Source: Polyangium fumosum (GTDB lineage Bacteria; Myxococcota_A; Polyangia; Polyangiales; Polyangiaceae). From it: 64,000 nucleotides of DNA. This document shows positions 1-8,096 of this stretch, one piece after another. The stretch covers positions 1 through 64,000 of the forward strand of contig NZ_SSMQ01000012.1 of the NCBI RefSeq assembly GCF_005144585.1. Reading direction: 5' to 3'. Made by a program: the position numbers and the translations under genes. The stretch's first letter is position 1; each line of letters opens with the position of its first letter. The notes beneath the pieces are model-generated. The model was not told the DNA's origin. It made no database searches and saw only the letters and a list, made by a program, of their open reading frames with translations.

Positions 1-2
1 GA

Positions 3-92
3 AACAATGTCTTCGACCTACGCCGATATGGGATCCTGCTGAACCTGGAGGTCATCCAGCGTCGTGAGGGCGAGCTGGCCAAGGCCGCGTAA
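3..92 (+). CDS. C-terminal fragment of an unidentified protein
   Basis: The window opens inside a reading frame that ends with TAA at 90-92. The 29 visible residues are charged and probably helical, ending in REGELAKAA. Too little is visible to assign a family, and the rest of the gene lies upstream of the window. The frame has no competing long frame on the other strand, but a tail this short cannot be proved to be coding. Confidence 0.35.
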   Translation, partial: NNVFDLRRYGILLNLEVIQRREGELAKAA

Positions 93-166
93 CTTCAGGT
101 GGAATTGAACCGTTTGTTGCTCTAGCGCGCCTCGTAGGCATCTTCGAGAAGCGTGGCATTCCCTGG

Positions 167-853
167 TTGGAAGGGCGCAACGACTGCTTCACGGATGAAG
201 AGCTCGAATCCGCGCGGCTGATCGCCATGTCGTACGATGTGAATGCCACGGTCTTCGCGGGGCCGCGGGTGGGCACGACCTACGACATGTCCGAGGCGTG
301 CAAGCGTTGCGGCGCCGGGGCCCGGCAGACATCCGCCATGATCATCGACGGCGAGTATCTTCATCGACTCGAAGGTCGCCGTGCAGCCTCGACGAGTTAC
401 GACGACGTACTCGCCGACGAGAAGCTGGCCCGCACGCTCGCGGAAAGTGGCCTGACCGGGATCTCGTTTCGAGGTGTCTTCGCAGCCTTCGAAAAGAGGG
501 GCCACATTCAGCTTCCCTGGCGGCAGCTCTGCGCTGCGCACACGATGCCGCCGCTGTCACCACGTTCGACCGGGATCGTACCCTCCGAACTCTGCGCTTG
601 CGGGCGGAGCGGCTTCGATACGCCCTCGGAGATCCCCACCCGCCTCGTCTACCGCGCCTCGGACCTGGTCGACATTCACGACGTCAACGTGACCTGGGAA
701 TGGTTCGGCGATTCGCGCTTCGACGGCGACGTGAGGGATGCTCTCTTCCCGGCCCCCTGGTTCCTCGTCACCCCGAAGATCTGGCGCATCTTCCAGGGCG
801 CAGGCGTCACCGGGTTCGACTGGCTCCCGATCCGCGTCGTCGACGACGAATAA
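167..853 (+). CDS. Cys-motif protein, possibly of the myxobacterial double-CXXCG family
   Basis: A 228-residue protein if TTG at 167 is used. ATG at 227 is an alternative start giving 208 residues. It carries CKRCG near residue 45 and a second cysteine cluster (CACG) near residue 146, a spacing like the Myxococcus double-CXXCG paralogous family. The second cluster is CxCG rather than CxxCG, so the match is imperfect. No signal peptide or membrane segment is seen, so it is probably cytosolic, with cysteines that may bind zinc. The frame stays open upstream to 68, so the true start is unsettled. The next gene is convergent, 40 bp away. Function unknown. Confidence 0.5.
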   Translation: MEGRNDCFTDEELESARLIAMSYDVNATVFAGPRVGTTYDMSEACKRCGAGARQTSAMIIDGEYLHRLEGRRAASTSYDDVLADEKLARTLAESGLTGISFRGVFAAFEKRGHIQLPWRQLCAAHTMPPLSPRSTGIVPSELCACGRSGFDTPSEIPTRLVYRASDLVDIHDVNVTWEWFGDSRFDGDVRDALFPAPWFLVTPKIWRIFQGAGVTGFDWLPIRVVDDE

Positions 854-893
854 CGCGGGCAGACCTGCGCGCCCGTGCTGCCATCCCTCGTCG

Positions 894-2114
894 TTACAGC
901 CAATCCCGAAAGAGATAGGCCGCCCAGGAGGCAGCCCGCTCCCACGGGGGACGTTTTCCCCAGCTCGTCCGGGTGACCTCGTGGCAATGGGGGAGGTCCG
1001 AGAGGAACATGGCCTCCATCGCCAGCGCGAACCGCTCGTCCTCGATGATCGCGTTCGCCTCCAGGTTCTGCCGCAGCGATTGCATGTCGAGGTTGCTCGA
1101 CCCCACGGTCGACCAATGCCCGTCGACGACCGCCGTCTTCGCGTGGAGGACGCGGCCCGTCCATTCGTAGAGGCGCGCGCCGGATTCGAGGAGGCGCCCG
1201 TAAATCGAGCGCGAGGCGTGCAGGACCGCCGGGACGTCCGTCGTGCCGGCGACCATGAGCCGGACGTCGACGCCGCGCTTGGCCGCGTCGTTGAGCGCGT
1301 GGAGGAGGCCGAGCGAGGGGAGGAAATAGGCGTTCGTGATCCAGATGCGCCGCTTGGCGCTCTTGATGGCCGCGCGGTAGGCGTCGCGGATGCTCGCGCG
1401 GCCGCGGTGCATGTCGCTCGTGATCACGCGGACGCGCGGATCCGCGCGGCGACCCGAGACGCTGTAGCGCGGCTCGTCGATCGCCGGGCCCTTGGCCTTC
1501 GTCCAGGTGCGCAAAAAGAAGTATTGCAGCTCGAGCGCCGCAGGGCCCTCGAGCGCGAGGTGCGTGTCGCGCCAGGGCGGGGCGCTGGTGATGTCCTTCG
1601 GCGCGTAATCGCCGCAGATGTTGATCCCGCCGGTGAATGCGATGTGCGAGTCGACGATGAGCGATTTGCGGTGGTTTCTCCGGACGACGTGGCGCAAGAG
1701 CTTGCGATTCTGGAGCGCCATGCGCACGGGGCGAAACGCGACGACCCGCACGCCCGCCTCCTCCAGGGACGCGACGTAGTCCCCCGAGACGGACGAACCC
1801 CAGGCGTCGTACAGGAGGTTGACCTCGACGCCCGCGCGCGCGCGCTCGGCGAGGGCATACGCGAAGGTCTGTCCGACGTGGTCGTCGCGCAGGATGTACG
1901 TCTCCAGGCAAATGGTGGAGCGCGCGTGCGCGATGGCCTCGAGCATCGCAGGGAAGGTCTGCGCGCCGTCGTGGAGGAGGCGCAGCCGGTGGTAGCCCAC
2001 GACCATGTCGCAGAAGGCCGGCGTGCGAAGGAGCGTCGTGGGCGGCGGCACGGCGTCGATGGACAGGATGGCGTCGACGCTCGGAGAGAGCGGCAGACGA
2101 TCGCCTCGGCTCAA
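894..2114 (-). CDS. Phospholipase D / cardiolipin synthase-like protein
   Basis: A 406-residue PLD-superfamily enzyme. Both HKD motifs are intact: HRKSLIVD at about 148-155 and HAKTAVVD at about 324-331, the latter followed by GSSNLD. Proteins with this two-HKD layout join two phosphatidylglycerol molecules into cardiolipin or transfer other phosphatidyl groups. It lacks the N-terminal transmembrane pair of classical ClsA, so it resembles the shorter ClsB-like proteins. Start: TTG at 2114 is preceded by AAAGGA seven bases upstream, which supports this non-ATG start; no in-frame ATG gives a full-length protein. It lies 36 bp downstream of the diguanylate cyclase gene on the same strand, so co-transcription is likely. 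Confidence 0.8.
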   Translation of the reverse strand: MSRGDRLPLSPSVDAILSIDAVPPPTTLLRTPAFCDMVVGYHRLRLLHDGAQTFPAMLEAIAHARSTICLETYILRDDHVGQTFAYALAERARAGVEVNLLYDAWGSSVSGDYVASLEEAGVRVVAFRPVRMALQNRKLLRHVVRRNHRKSLIVDSHIAFTGGINICGDYAPKDITSAPPWRDTHLALEGPAALELQYFFLRTWTKAKGPAIDEPRYSVSGRRADPRVRVITSDMHRGRASIRDAYRAAIKSAKRRIWITNAYFLPSLGLLHALNDAAKRGVDVRLMVAGTTDVPAVLHASRSIYGRLLESGARLYEWTGRVLHAKTAVVDGHWSTVGSSNLDMQSLRQNLEANAIIEDERFALAMEAMFLSDLPHCHEVTRTSWGKRPPWERAASWAAYLFRDWL

Positions 2115-2150
2115 TCGCGGGTCCTTTCGAACGCCCAGCGTAGCGCAGAA

Positions 2151-2930
2151 TCAGCCCGCGGGTCCCTCGTCGAGCGCCGACGATCGCGGAGGCGCGGGCG
2201 GCGCGACGACCGCGCGATCTCGTCCTGCCGTCTTGGCCGCGTAGAGCGCCGCGTCGGCGGCCTCGAAGAGCGCGAGGGGCAGGGGCGCGGCCGCCGCGTC
2301 GAGGTCGGCGAGGCCGATCGACACGGTCGGCGCGCCGGGCACGGCGCGCAAGGACGCACGGATCCGTTCGGCGAGCTCGACGCCCTGCACGGCCGTCGTC
2401 TCCGGCAAGAGCACGGCGAACTCGTCGCCGCCGTACCGCGAAGGCAGGTCGATCGCGCGGCAAGATCGGCGCAAGGCCTCGGCGACGGCGTGCAGCGCGA
2501 CGTCGCCGGCCTCGTGGCCGCCGCGGTCGTTGATCTCCTTGAGGTGGTCGACGTCGAGCAGGAGGAGCGCGACGGAGCCCTCGTACCGCGCGAGGCGCGT
2601 GATCTCCTCGGCGAGCCGCGTATCGAGGTGGCGCCGGTTCGAGAGGCCCGTCAGCGGGTCCGTCATGCTGGCCTCGGCGAGCGTGTCCTCGCGTGCGCCG
2701 AGGGCGCGACCGAGCAGGACGAACACGAGCAACGAGGTGAACACGAGGTAGCCGAGGGTGACGGGATCGGCCTTGGCTTCCGTGACGAGCGAGGCAGGCG
2801 TGGGCGGCGCGCCGGCGAGGAGGGCGCGGAGCACGAGCAGGCCGAGGGGCGTGCCGAGGGCGAAGAGGAGGCCGAGGACGGGGAAGACCCGGCGGCGGGG
2901 CCAGCTCTCGGGGACGCGTAGCCATCGCAT
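2151..2930 (-). CDS. Membrane-bound diguanylate cyclase (GGDEF)
   Basis: A 259-residue protein that should make cyclic di-GMP from GTP. It has two N-terminal hydrophobic segments (about 15-38 and 60-77) followed by a complete GGDEF domain. The domain opens with DPLTGLSNRR near 91-100, and the active-site GGDEF is at about 167-171. An RAID tetrapeptide lies five residues before GGDEF, matching the RxxD inhibitory site by which c-di-GMP represses its own synthesis, so product inhibition is expected. There is no EAL or HD-GYP domain and little extracytoplasmic sequence between the helices, so any sensing is probably membrane-based. It is divergent from the universal stress protein gene. Confidence 0.88.
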   Translation of the reverse strand: MRWLRVPESWPRRRVFPVLGLLFALGTPLGLLVLRALLAGAPPTPASLVTEAKADPVTLGYLVFTSLLVFVLLGRALGAREDTLAEASMTDPLTGLSNRRHLDTRLAEEITRLARYEGSVALLLLDVDHLKEINDRGGHEAGDVALHAVAEALRRSCRAIDLPSRYGGDEFAVLLPETTAVQGVELAERIRASLRAVPGAPTVSIGLADLDAAAAPLPLALFEAADAALYAAKTAGRDRAVVAPPAPPRSSALDEGPAG

Positions 2931-2992
2931 CGTGGACCCTGGTTGCCTGGAAGATCTATGCCGGTGTGGCGCGACGAGGGTGCTGGGCGCAT

Positions 2993-3018
2993 GGCACGGG
3001 CCGTGTTAGGCCCGTGCC
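2993..3018. promoter_or_regulatory. Perfect 10-bp inverted repeat between dgc and usp
   Basis: GGCACGGGCC at 2993-3002 is repeated in inverted form at 3009-3018, with a six-base spacer GTGTTA. It lies in the divergent intergenic region, 27 bp before the start codon of the universal stress protein and 10 bp before its ribosome site. It could be an operator for a dimeric regulator or a hairpin in the 5' leader. There is no T-run, so it is unlikely to be an intrinsic terminator. Confidence 0.55.
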
Positions 3019-3044
3019 GCGTAGAACAAGGAGAGCGACGGATT

Positions 3045-3485
3045 ATGCACAGGATTCTGGTTGGCCTCGATGCTTCCCCGCGGGCGAAGGACGTGCTCGA
3101 AGCGGCGATCGACCTCGCGCGGCGAACGAACAGCCGGCTCATCCTGATGCGGGCGATCGGGATCCCGGTCGAGCTGCCGCCGGAGGCCTACGCCTTGCCG
3201 CCGGCGTCGCTCGAAGGGCTGCTCGAACAAGAGGCGCTGCGTTACGTCGAGAAGGAGCTCGAGCGCGTGCCCGAGGAGCTGCGCGGGCCGGTGCGGGTCG
3301 CCGTGGGCACGCCGTGGCAGGCGATCTGCCAGGCGGCCAAGGATGAGAACGTGGACCTCATCGTGATCGGGTCGCACGGGTATCAGGGGCTCGATCGGCT
3401 GATCGGGACGACGGCGGCGAAGGTCGTGAACCACGCAGACCGATCGGTGCTCGTGGTCCGGCACGGCGAGAAGCTCACGTCGTGA
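3045..3485 (+). CDS. Universal stress protein, UspA family
   Basis: A 146-residue single-domain Usp protein. It begins MHRILVGLDAS, the usual first strand with the conserved Asp. It ends with the nucleotide-binding pattern VIGSHGYQGLDRLIGTTA followed by DRSVLVVR, close to the G-2X-G-9X-G(S/T) signature of ATP-binding Usps but one residue shorter. It is therefore probably an ATP-binding cytosolic stress protein. Start: ATG 3045 has AAGGAG at 3028-3033. An in-frame GTG/ATG extension upstream would run through the inverted repeat and is unlikely. It is monocistronic and divergent from the diguanylate cyclase. Confidence 0.88.
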   Translation: MHRILVGLDASPRAKDVLEAAIDLARRTNSRLILMRAIGIPVELPPEAYALPPASLEGLLEQEALRYVEKELERVPEELRGPVRVAVGTPWQAICQAAKDENVDLIVIGSHGYQGLDRLIGTTAAKVVNHADRSVLVVRHGEKLTS

Positions 3486-3530
3486 TGCAAGGCGTGCGGC
3501 TCCGCGCAAAGGCTGCGCCGCACGAGGTTG

Positions 3531-4673
3531 CTAGGGCTTCGACTGGATCGAGGCGATGCCCGTGTCGACGTAGCGGGCCTGCGCCTTGGCGCCGGTGAGA
3601 TAGGTGTCGTAGCCTTTGTTGCCGCGCAGGTAGCGCTCGTAAAACGCGGTGACGTAGGCGCGGGAGAGGGCGTTCACCGTGGCGTTGTCGAGCGTGGGCA
3701 TCTTGCACGCGCTGCAGGCGACGCCGCAGGTCAGCGTGTTGTCGACGAAGCCGACGTGGTTCGCGCCGTTGATCGTGACGGCGAGGCTCGGCGAGGTGGT
3801 CTCCGCATAGAACGTGATGAAGTTCTCCGCCGCGGGCGCGCACGCGGGCTGGAAGCCGCCGCTCATGCCGTCGAGTGTTTCACCGAGGAACCCCGTGGGT
3901 TTGTCGATCGGGAGCTGCTCGCTCACGTCGATGCACGCGGGCGCCGTACACATCGGGTTCGGGTCGATCGGATTGCTGGGCGCGCCGTCGACCGGATCGA
4001 GCACGATCGAAGCCTGAAAGCGATCGTCGAGCTTCGCCGCGTAGATCGCGAGCTTGCCGCCGAGCGAGTGGCCCGTGGCGCCCGCGAGCTTCGTGTCGCC
4101 CTGGAGGCTCGGCTTCGACTCGACCCAATCGAGGGCGCTGATGATGTTCTGCGTGGCCTTCGTGTTGTCGTTCCCCAAGAACGACGTCGGATAGTCGGGC
4201 GTGACCGCGACGTACCCGAAGCTCGCGAGGCGCTTCAAGTAGCCGTAGTACTGGCTCGCCGCGATCTGGAAGCCGTGCGCGACGACGACGACCGGGTAAG
4301 GCCCGCTCGAAGGGCCCTCGGTGGGATACGCCGCGTGCATCGGCACCGTGTCGCCGGTCGACGCCTTCCACTGCTTGTCGTCGATCTCGGCGATCGTGAA
4401 CGGCCCGTCCTTGTTCGGATCGAACACCGGCATCGGCGTGCCGCCGCCCGCGCCGCCTTGCCCCGATCCACCCGCGCCGCCCTGGCCCATGCCACCGTCA
4501 CCGCCGGTGCCACCGTCGCCGCCGCTGCCGCTGCCGCCTGGCCCCGATGTGCCCGATCCGCTCCCCGTCGGCCCCGTGATCGTCCCTCCCGTGAGACCGG
4601 TGTCACCCCCGCCCGTGCAAGCCGACGTGAACACGACGCCTGCAATGCCCAAGACAATGCCGAGTTTCTGCAT
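3531..4673 (-). CDS. Lipoprotein alpha/beta-hydrolase (PET-hydrolase/chlorophyllase-like)
   Basis: A 380-residue exported hydrolase. The N-terminus is a lipoprotein signal with TSAC lipobox (Cys19), followed by about 60 residues of Gly/Ser-rich linker (roughly 20-80). The catalytic domain shows VVVVAHGF (oxyanion strand), the nucleophile elbow GHSLGG (Ser203), an acid in LDPVDG near 226-229 and a His in NGANHVGF. This is the complete triad of the dienelactone hydrolase/cutinase-like branch. Several Cys near the C-terminus (CGVACSAC) suggest disulfides and extracytoplasmic folding. The substrate is likely an ester, but its identity cannot be read from sequence. It sits alone between a convergent Usp gene and a same-strand hypothetical gene. 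Confidence 0.78.
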   Translation of the reverse strand: MQKLGIVLGIAGVVFTSACTGGGDTGLTGGTITGPTGSGSGTSGPGGSGSGGDGGTGGDGGMGQGGAGGSGQGGAGGGTPMPVFDPNKDGPFTIAEIDDKQWKASTGDTVPMHAAYPTEGPSSGPYPVVVVAHGFQIAASQYYGYLKRLASFGYVAVTPDYPTSFLGNDNTKATQNIISALDWVESKPSLQGDTKLAGATGHSLGGKLAIYAAKLDDRFQASIVLDPVDGAPSNPIDPNPMCTAPACIDVSEQLPIDKPTGFLGETLDGMSGGFQPACAPAAENFITFYAETTSPSLAVTINGANHVGFVDNTLTCGVACSACKMPTLDNATVNALSRAYVTAFYERYLRGNKGYDTYLTGAKAQARYVDTGIASIQSKP

Positions 4674-4735
4674 GAGACGGGCGTAAGCCGACGCCGACGG
4701 AGCGTCAACGCGGTCACCCGAGGATGCAGGGGCGA

Positions 4736-5320
4736 TCAGGCCGTGAACTCGGTCGTCATCTGGATGCCCCAGTTCGTCGGGGGCCGGACCGCATAACTCA
4801 GCGCGAGGACCTCGATCAGCACGATGCGATAAATCTCGTGCACGTCGTCGACGTCCACCTCGCTCGCGTTCGCTTCGAGCGCCGCGTCGACGTGCTCGTG
4901 GACGAACGAGAGCACATCGGGCTGCTCCATCGCGATGACGTCGTCGGAGTCGACCGCCTCGGCCGGATCGGCCATGCGGAGCTGTTCGTCGAGCTTGAGC
5001 GACTCTTCCACGCCGGCGAGCGCGAGGGGCGTGACCTCCGCGAGCTCTTCCCCAAAGACGTTGTCGAAGGCGAGCCAGACGGCGAGCGTCAGGAAGTATC
5101 CGAGCGCGAGCGCGGTTTCATCGAGAGGCCCGCCAAGGACCTGCGCGATCCGATCGGCCATCGCAGGCTGCGTCTGCTCGAAGCGGGCGAACGCTTCGTC
5201 GAGCTTCTGCCGCGCCTCTTCGTCATCCTCCGCGAGCTGCTCCTCGACCTCCGAGAGGGCCCGTAAAGGGACCTGCGCGAAGGACGGTACCGGACGGATG
5301 GCAGCGCGGCGGACCCACAC
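4736..5320 (-). CDS. Acidic hypothetical protein
   Basis: A 194-residue acidic protein that I do not recognise. The middle (about 70-90) is moderately hydrophobic (ALGYFLTLAVWLAF) but is interrupted by acids and is not a convincing membrane helix. The rest is Glu/Asp-rich and mostly helical, with no signal peptide and no metal motif. It lies 63 bp upstream of the lipoprotein hydrolase on the same strand and 65 bp downstream of the Bat operon, so it could be read through from either. Codon use matches its neighbours, so it is probably a real gene. Confidence 0.6.
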   Translation of the reverse strand: MWVRRAAIRPVPSFAQVPLRALSEVEEQLAEDDEEARQKLDEAFARFEQTQPAMADRIAQVLGGPLDETALALGYFLTLAVWLAFDNVFGEELAEVTPLALAGVEESLKLDEQLRMADPAEAVDSDDVIAMEQPDVLSFVHEHVDAALEANASEVDVDDVHEIYRIVLIEVLALSYAVRPPTNWGIQMTTEFTA

Positions 5321-5385
5321 GGCGGAAACCTAGCACACGGCGACCTGGCGTTCTCGCGACATCGTCCACGGTCGCCAGGCGGACG

Positions 5386-6183
5386 TTAGGGCGAGAGCAA
5401 GCGGACGCTGCCGCCCGGGACCCATCCCTCCGTCGCGCCCCACCGCACGTGAACGAGCCCGCCGCGCACTTCGCCGACCTCGACGGCGTGCGCCTCCGGG
5501 ATCGGATCGCCGCCGAGCGCCGTGCCGTGATCGTCGACGAGGTGGACCTCGGGCACGACGATGACGCCCGCGCGCGTCGTGAGCCGAAGCCTGCGCGCGG
5601 CGATCGTGAGCGGCAAGAACACGAGGAGGAGCACGAGCGCCGTCGGCGCCATGATGCGGCCCGCGACGGAGAACGCAGCGGCGCGGCTCCGTCGGAGGAA
5701 GAGGCCGATCGCGAGGAGGATCGATGCCGCGAGCGCGAGCAAGCTCCATGCGCGCTCGGACGCGAGGCCGAGGACGGCACGATCGAGCGTGGGCCGCACC
5801 GTCGTCGCGTCCTTGCCGTGCCGCGCGCGCCTCCGCACGACCTCCGCGCGCACGAGGTCGAGAGCGTGATCGGCCTCGATGTCGGAAGGACGCAGGCGGA
5901 GCGTCTCCTCGAAGGCCGCCGCGGCGCGGCCGAGATCCCCGGGTCGATCGGCGCCGGCGCGCACGCGCGCGACATAGGCGAGGCCGCGGCCGAAGCTCGC
6001 GTCGGGGTGCACGAAGCCCATGTCGGCGAGGGCCTCGAAGCGCTCGATCGCCGTGCCGTACGCGCCGCGGCCGAGGGCCTCGGTGCCCTCGTGATGGAGT
6101 TCTTCGGGCGTCGCCGCGCGCGCGACGCTCGCGGACGCGAACCCGAGCACGAAGGCGATCGCCGCGGCCTGCCCGCGCCTCAT
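5386..6183 (-). CDS. BatE-like TPR/SH3 membrane protein
   Basis: A 265-residue protein and the last gene of the MoxR/Bat operon. It has a cleavable signal peptide (about 1-23), then TPR-like helices (HHEGTEALGRGAYGTAIERF, with a second unit ending RLRPSDIEADHAL). Two transmembrane segments lie near 145-165 and 175-195. The C-terminal portion looks like a bacterial SH3 fold (GGLVHVRWGATEGWVPGGSV). This TPR-TM-TM-SH3 order is typical of BatE in Bacteroides-type aerotolerance operons. The ATG overlaps the batD stop as ATGA, so translation is coupled. It probably works with BatA, B and D in the periplasm/inner membrane. The molecular role of the family is unsettled. Confidence 0.75.
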   Translation of the reverse strand: MRRGQAAAIAFVLGFASASVARAATPEELHHEGTEALGRGAYGTAIERFEALADMGFVHPDASFGRGLAYVARVRAGADRPGDLGRAAAAFEETLRLRPSDIEADHALDLVRAEVVRRRARHGKDATTVRPTLDRAVLGLASERAWSLLALAASILLAIGLFLRRSRAAAFSVAGRIMAPTALVLLLVFLPLTIAARRLRLTTRAGVIVVPEVHLVDDHGTALGGDPIPEAHAVEVGEVRGGLVHVRWGATEGWVPGGSVRLLSP

Positions 6184-8096
6184 CCCCGCGCCCTCCCGGA
6201 GACGGCGAGGAGATCACGCACGACCGCGCGTCCGCGTGTCGAAAGCTCTTCCAGGCTCGACGCGCTCGCCCCGGGATCGAAGCGAAGCGCCGAAGCCTCG
6301 TCGAGCAGGCTCCGCGTGCGCGCCGCGAGGTCTTCGGGGACGCCCGCGTCTTCGAGTTCGGTCGCGAGATCGTCGAGCAGGATGCCGCGCGATTCGAGCG
6401 TGGTCGCGGCCTTGATTGCGTGGTGGATCGCGCGCTCGACGGCCGCCGAGAGGGCCTTCGTGTCGCCTCGCTCGCGGGCTTGATCGGCCTCGTCGAGCGC
6501 GACGTTCGCGAGGCGCTCGGGCGAGGAGGCTCCCGCGGCTCTGCGGGATCGGAGGCGCCGCGCGCCCGCGGCCGCAGCCGCGAGCATGCCGTACGCGAGA
6601 GGCGGCGCGGCGATCACGACGTAAAGGCTCGCGCCGTCGAAGAGGGGCGCGGAGGGCGCGACGAAGGCGCCGAGCGTAGCGCGCGGGGCAGGGAGGGTCG
6701 CGAAAGGATCGGCCTCGCCCTTCGGCGCCGCGGGATCGGCGCCGGGCGCGGCGCTCGGGGAAGCGCTCGCGGACGACCGAGGATCGGGCGCGGCGGAGGG
6801 CGTGACGTCGACCTTGCCGAGCTCGACGCTCGCGACCTCGTACTGCTTCGACGAGGGATCCCAGTACGGGAGATTGATCTTCCCGAGATCGACCTGGCCC
6901 GCCTCCTGGATGCGGACGACGTAGCCGAACGAGCGATACCCCGCGATGATCGCGCCTTGCGGGCCGATCGACTCGCGCTTCTCGGGATCGAGCCACTCGA
7001 CGCCCGTGCGCGCCGGCACCGCGAGCGTCTGCGGGAAGTTGCCGTTGCCCTTCACCTGCACGCTGACCGCGATCGATCCGCCCTGCGTCAGGCGGCGCGG
7101 CTCGACGGTGGCCGAGAGCGAGAACCGACCGACGTCGCCGAGGACGTAGCCCGGCGGGCGGCCCGCGCGCGGCGGCTCGGTCACGCGCACGACGATGTCC
7201 TCGCTCGACCGATCGACCAAGCGGCCGACGCGTTGGCCCGAGAATTTGATGGTCATGGGGCCGACGTGCAGATCGCCCGTGCGGACCGGGAAGAGCGCGA
7301 CGCGATCGATGAGGCGCGCCATGTACGTCTTGCCGCCGGCGCGCGTGCGGAACGGCGGCTCGAAGCCGGGCGTCGAGATCATCGACATGCGGATGAAGTC
7401 GGTCATCGACGCGTCGTGCGCCGGCGCCATCTCCACGTTCACGCGCTGGTAGACGTAAAACGACACCGTCACCTGCTCGCCGACGACGGCCTCTTTCTTG
7501 TCGGCGCGCGCATGCACGAACACGTACGGATCCGGCGCGGTCTTGAGCTCGAGCTTCTCGTCGAGCGCGGGCTGCGGCTCGTCGTCGTCGTCGTCGTCCG
7601 CGAAGGGATCGTGGCCGCCGCCGAACCCGAACTGCCCGAAGATCCCAGGGCCGCCCGGCAAGAGGAACGGGCTCTGCGGCCTGCGCGAGCGGCCCGTCGA
7701 GGGGACGACCTCGACCTCGACGGCCTGTCCGGAGAAACGTTTCCCCGACCAGAGCACGCTCGGCGCGGGGATCTTCACGCGGCCCGGCGCGTTCGAGACG
7801 AGCTGCCAGCTCGCGTCGATGCCGAGGCGCGTGTTGCCGTTGATCGAGACCATCGAGGTGCCGACGGCCGGGCCGCCCTGGATCGTGGCGCCCGCGGGCG
7901 GCGCGAGGCGCGGATCACTCGGCATGGGCTCGCCGGGTGGGACGAGCGCGGAGAGCTGGATCGAGAAGGGCTCGCCGACCTCGACCTTGCGCGCGCTGAC
8001 GCGGGTCGTGACCTGCGGTTCGGCGTGCGCGATCGTTGCGACAGAAACGATCGCGGCCTGCGCGGTCAGAGCCCACGCGAGCGCCCCGGCCCTCAC
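6180..8096 (-). CDS. batD: BatD family protein
   Basis: A 638-residue BatD-family protein. It has a signal peptide (1 to about 25), a long beta-rich periplasmic region with repeated immunoglobulin-like strands, and a transmembrane segment near 460-480 (YVVIAAPPLAYGMLAAAAAG) followed by a helical cytoplasmic tail. An acidic stretch DDDDDDE lies around 168-175. BatD is the large periplasmic partner of the VWA proteins BatA and BatB and is linked to oxygen/stress tolerance and envelope integrity. The start is GTG, overlapping the preceding stop as GTGA, and the end overlaps the next ATG by four bases, so the gene is embedded in a coupled operon. Confidence 0.82.
   Translation of the reverse strand: MRAGALAWALTAQAAIVSVATIAHAEPQVTTRVSARKVEVGEPFSIQLSALVPPGEPMPSDPRLAPPAGATIQGGPAVGTSMVSINGNTRLGIDASWQLVSNAPGRVKIPAPSVLWSGKRFSGQAVEVEVVPSTGRSRRPQSPFLLPGGPGIFGQFGFGGGHDPFADDDDDDEPQPALDEKLELKTAPDPYVFVHARADKKEAVVGEQVTVSFYVYQRVNVEMAPAHDASMTDFIRMSMISTPGFEPPFRTRAGGKTYMARLIDRVALFPVRTGDLHVGPMTIKFSGQRVGRLVDRSSEDIVVRVTEPPRAGRPPGYVLGDVGRFSLSATVEPRRLTQGGSIAVSVQVKGNGNFPQTLAVPARTGVEWLDPEKRESIGPQGAIIAGYRSFGYVVRIQEAGQVDLGKINLPYWDPSSKQYEVASVELGKVDVTPSAAPDPRSSASASPSAAPGADPAAPKGEADPFATLPAPRATLGAFVAPSAPLFDGASLYVVIAAPPLAYGMLAAAAAGARRLRSRRAAGASSPERLANVALDEADQARERGDTKALSAAVERAIHHAIKAATTLESRGILLDDLATELEDAGVPEDLAARTRSLLDEASALRFDPGASASSLEELSTRGRAVVRDLLAVSGRARG

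Noticed and set aside
676-2925. Very long Arg/Pro/Ala-rich frames antisense to or out of frame with the PLD and GGDEF genes
   Set aside because: High GC makes alternative frames of real genes stay open; the sequences are low-complexity Arg/Ala/Pro and lack domains. The PLD and GGDEF frames have full motifs.
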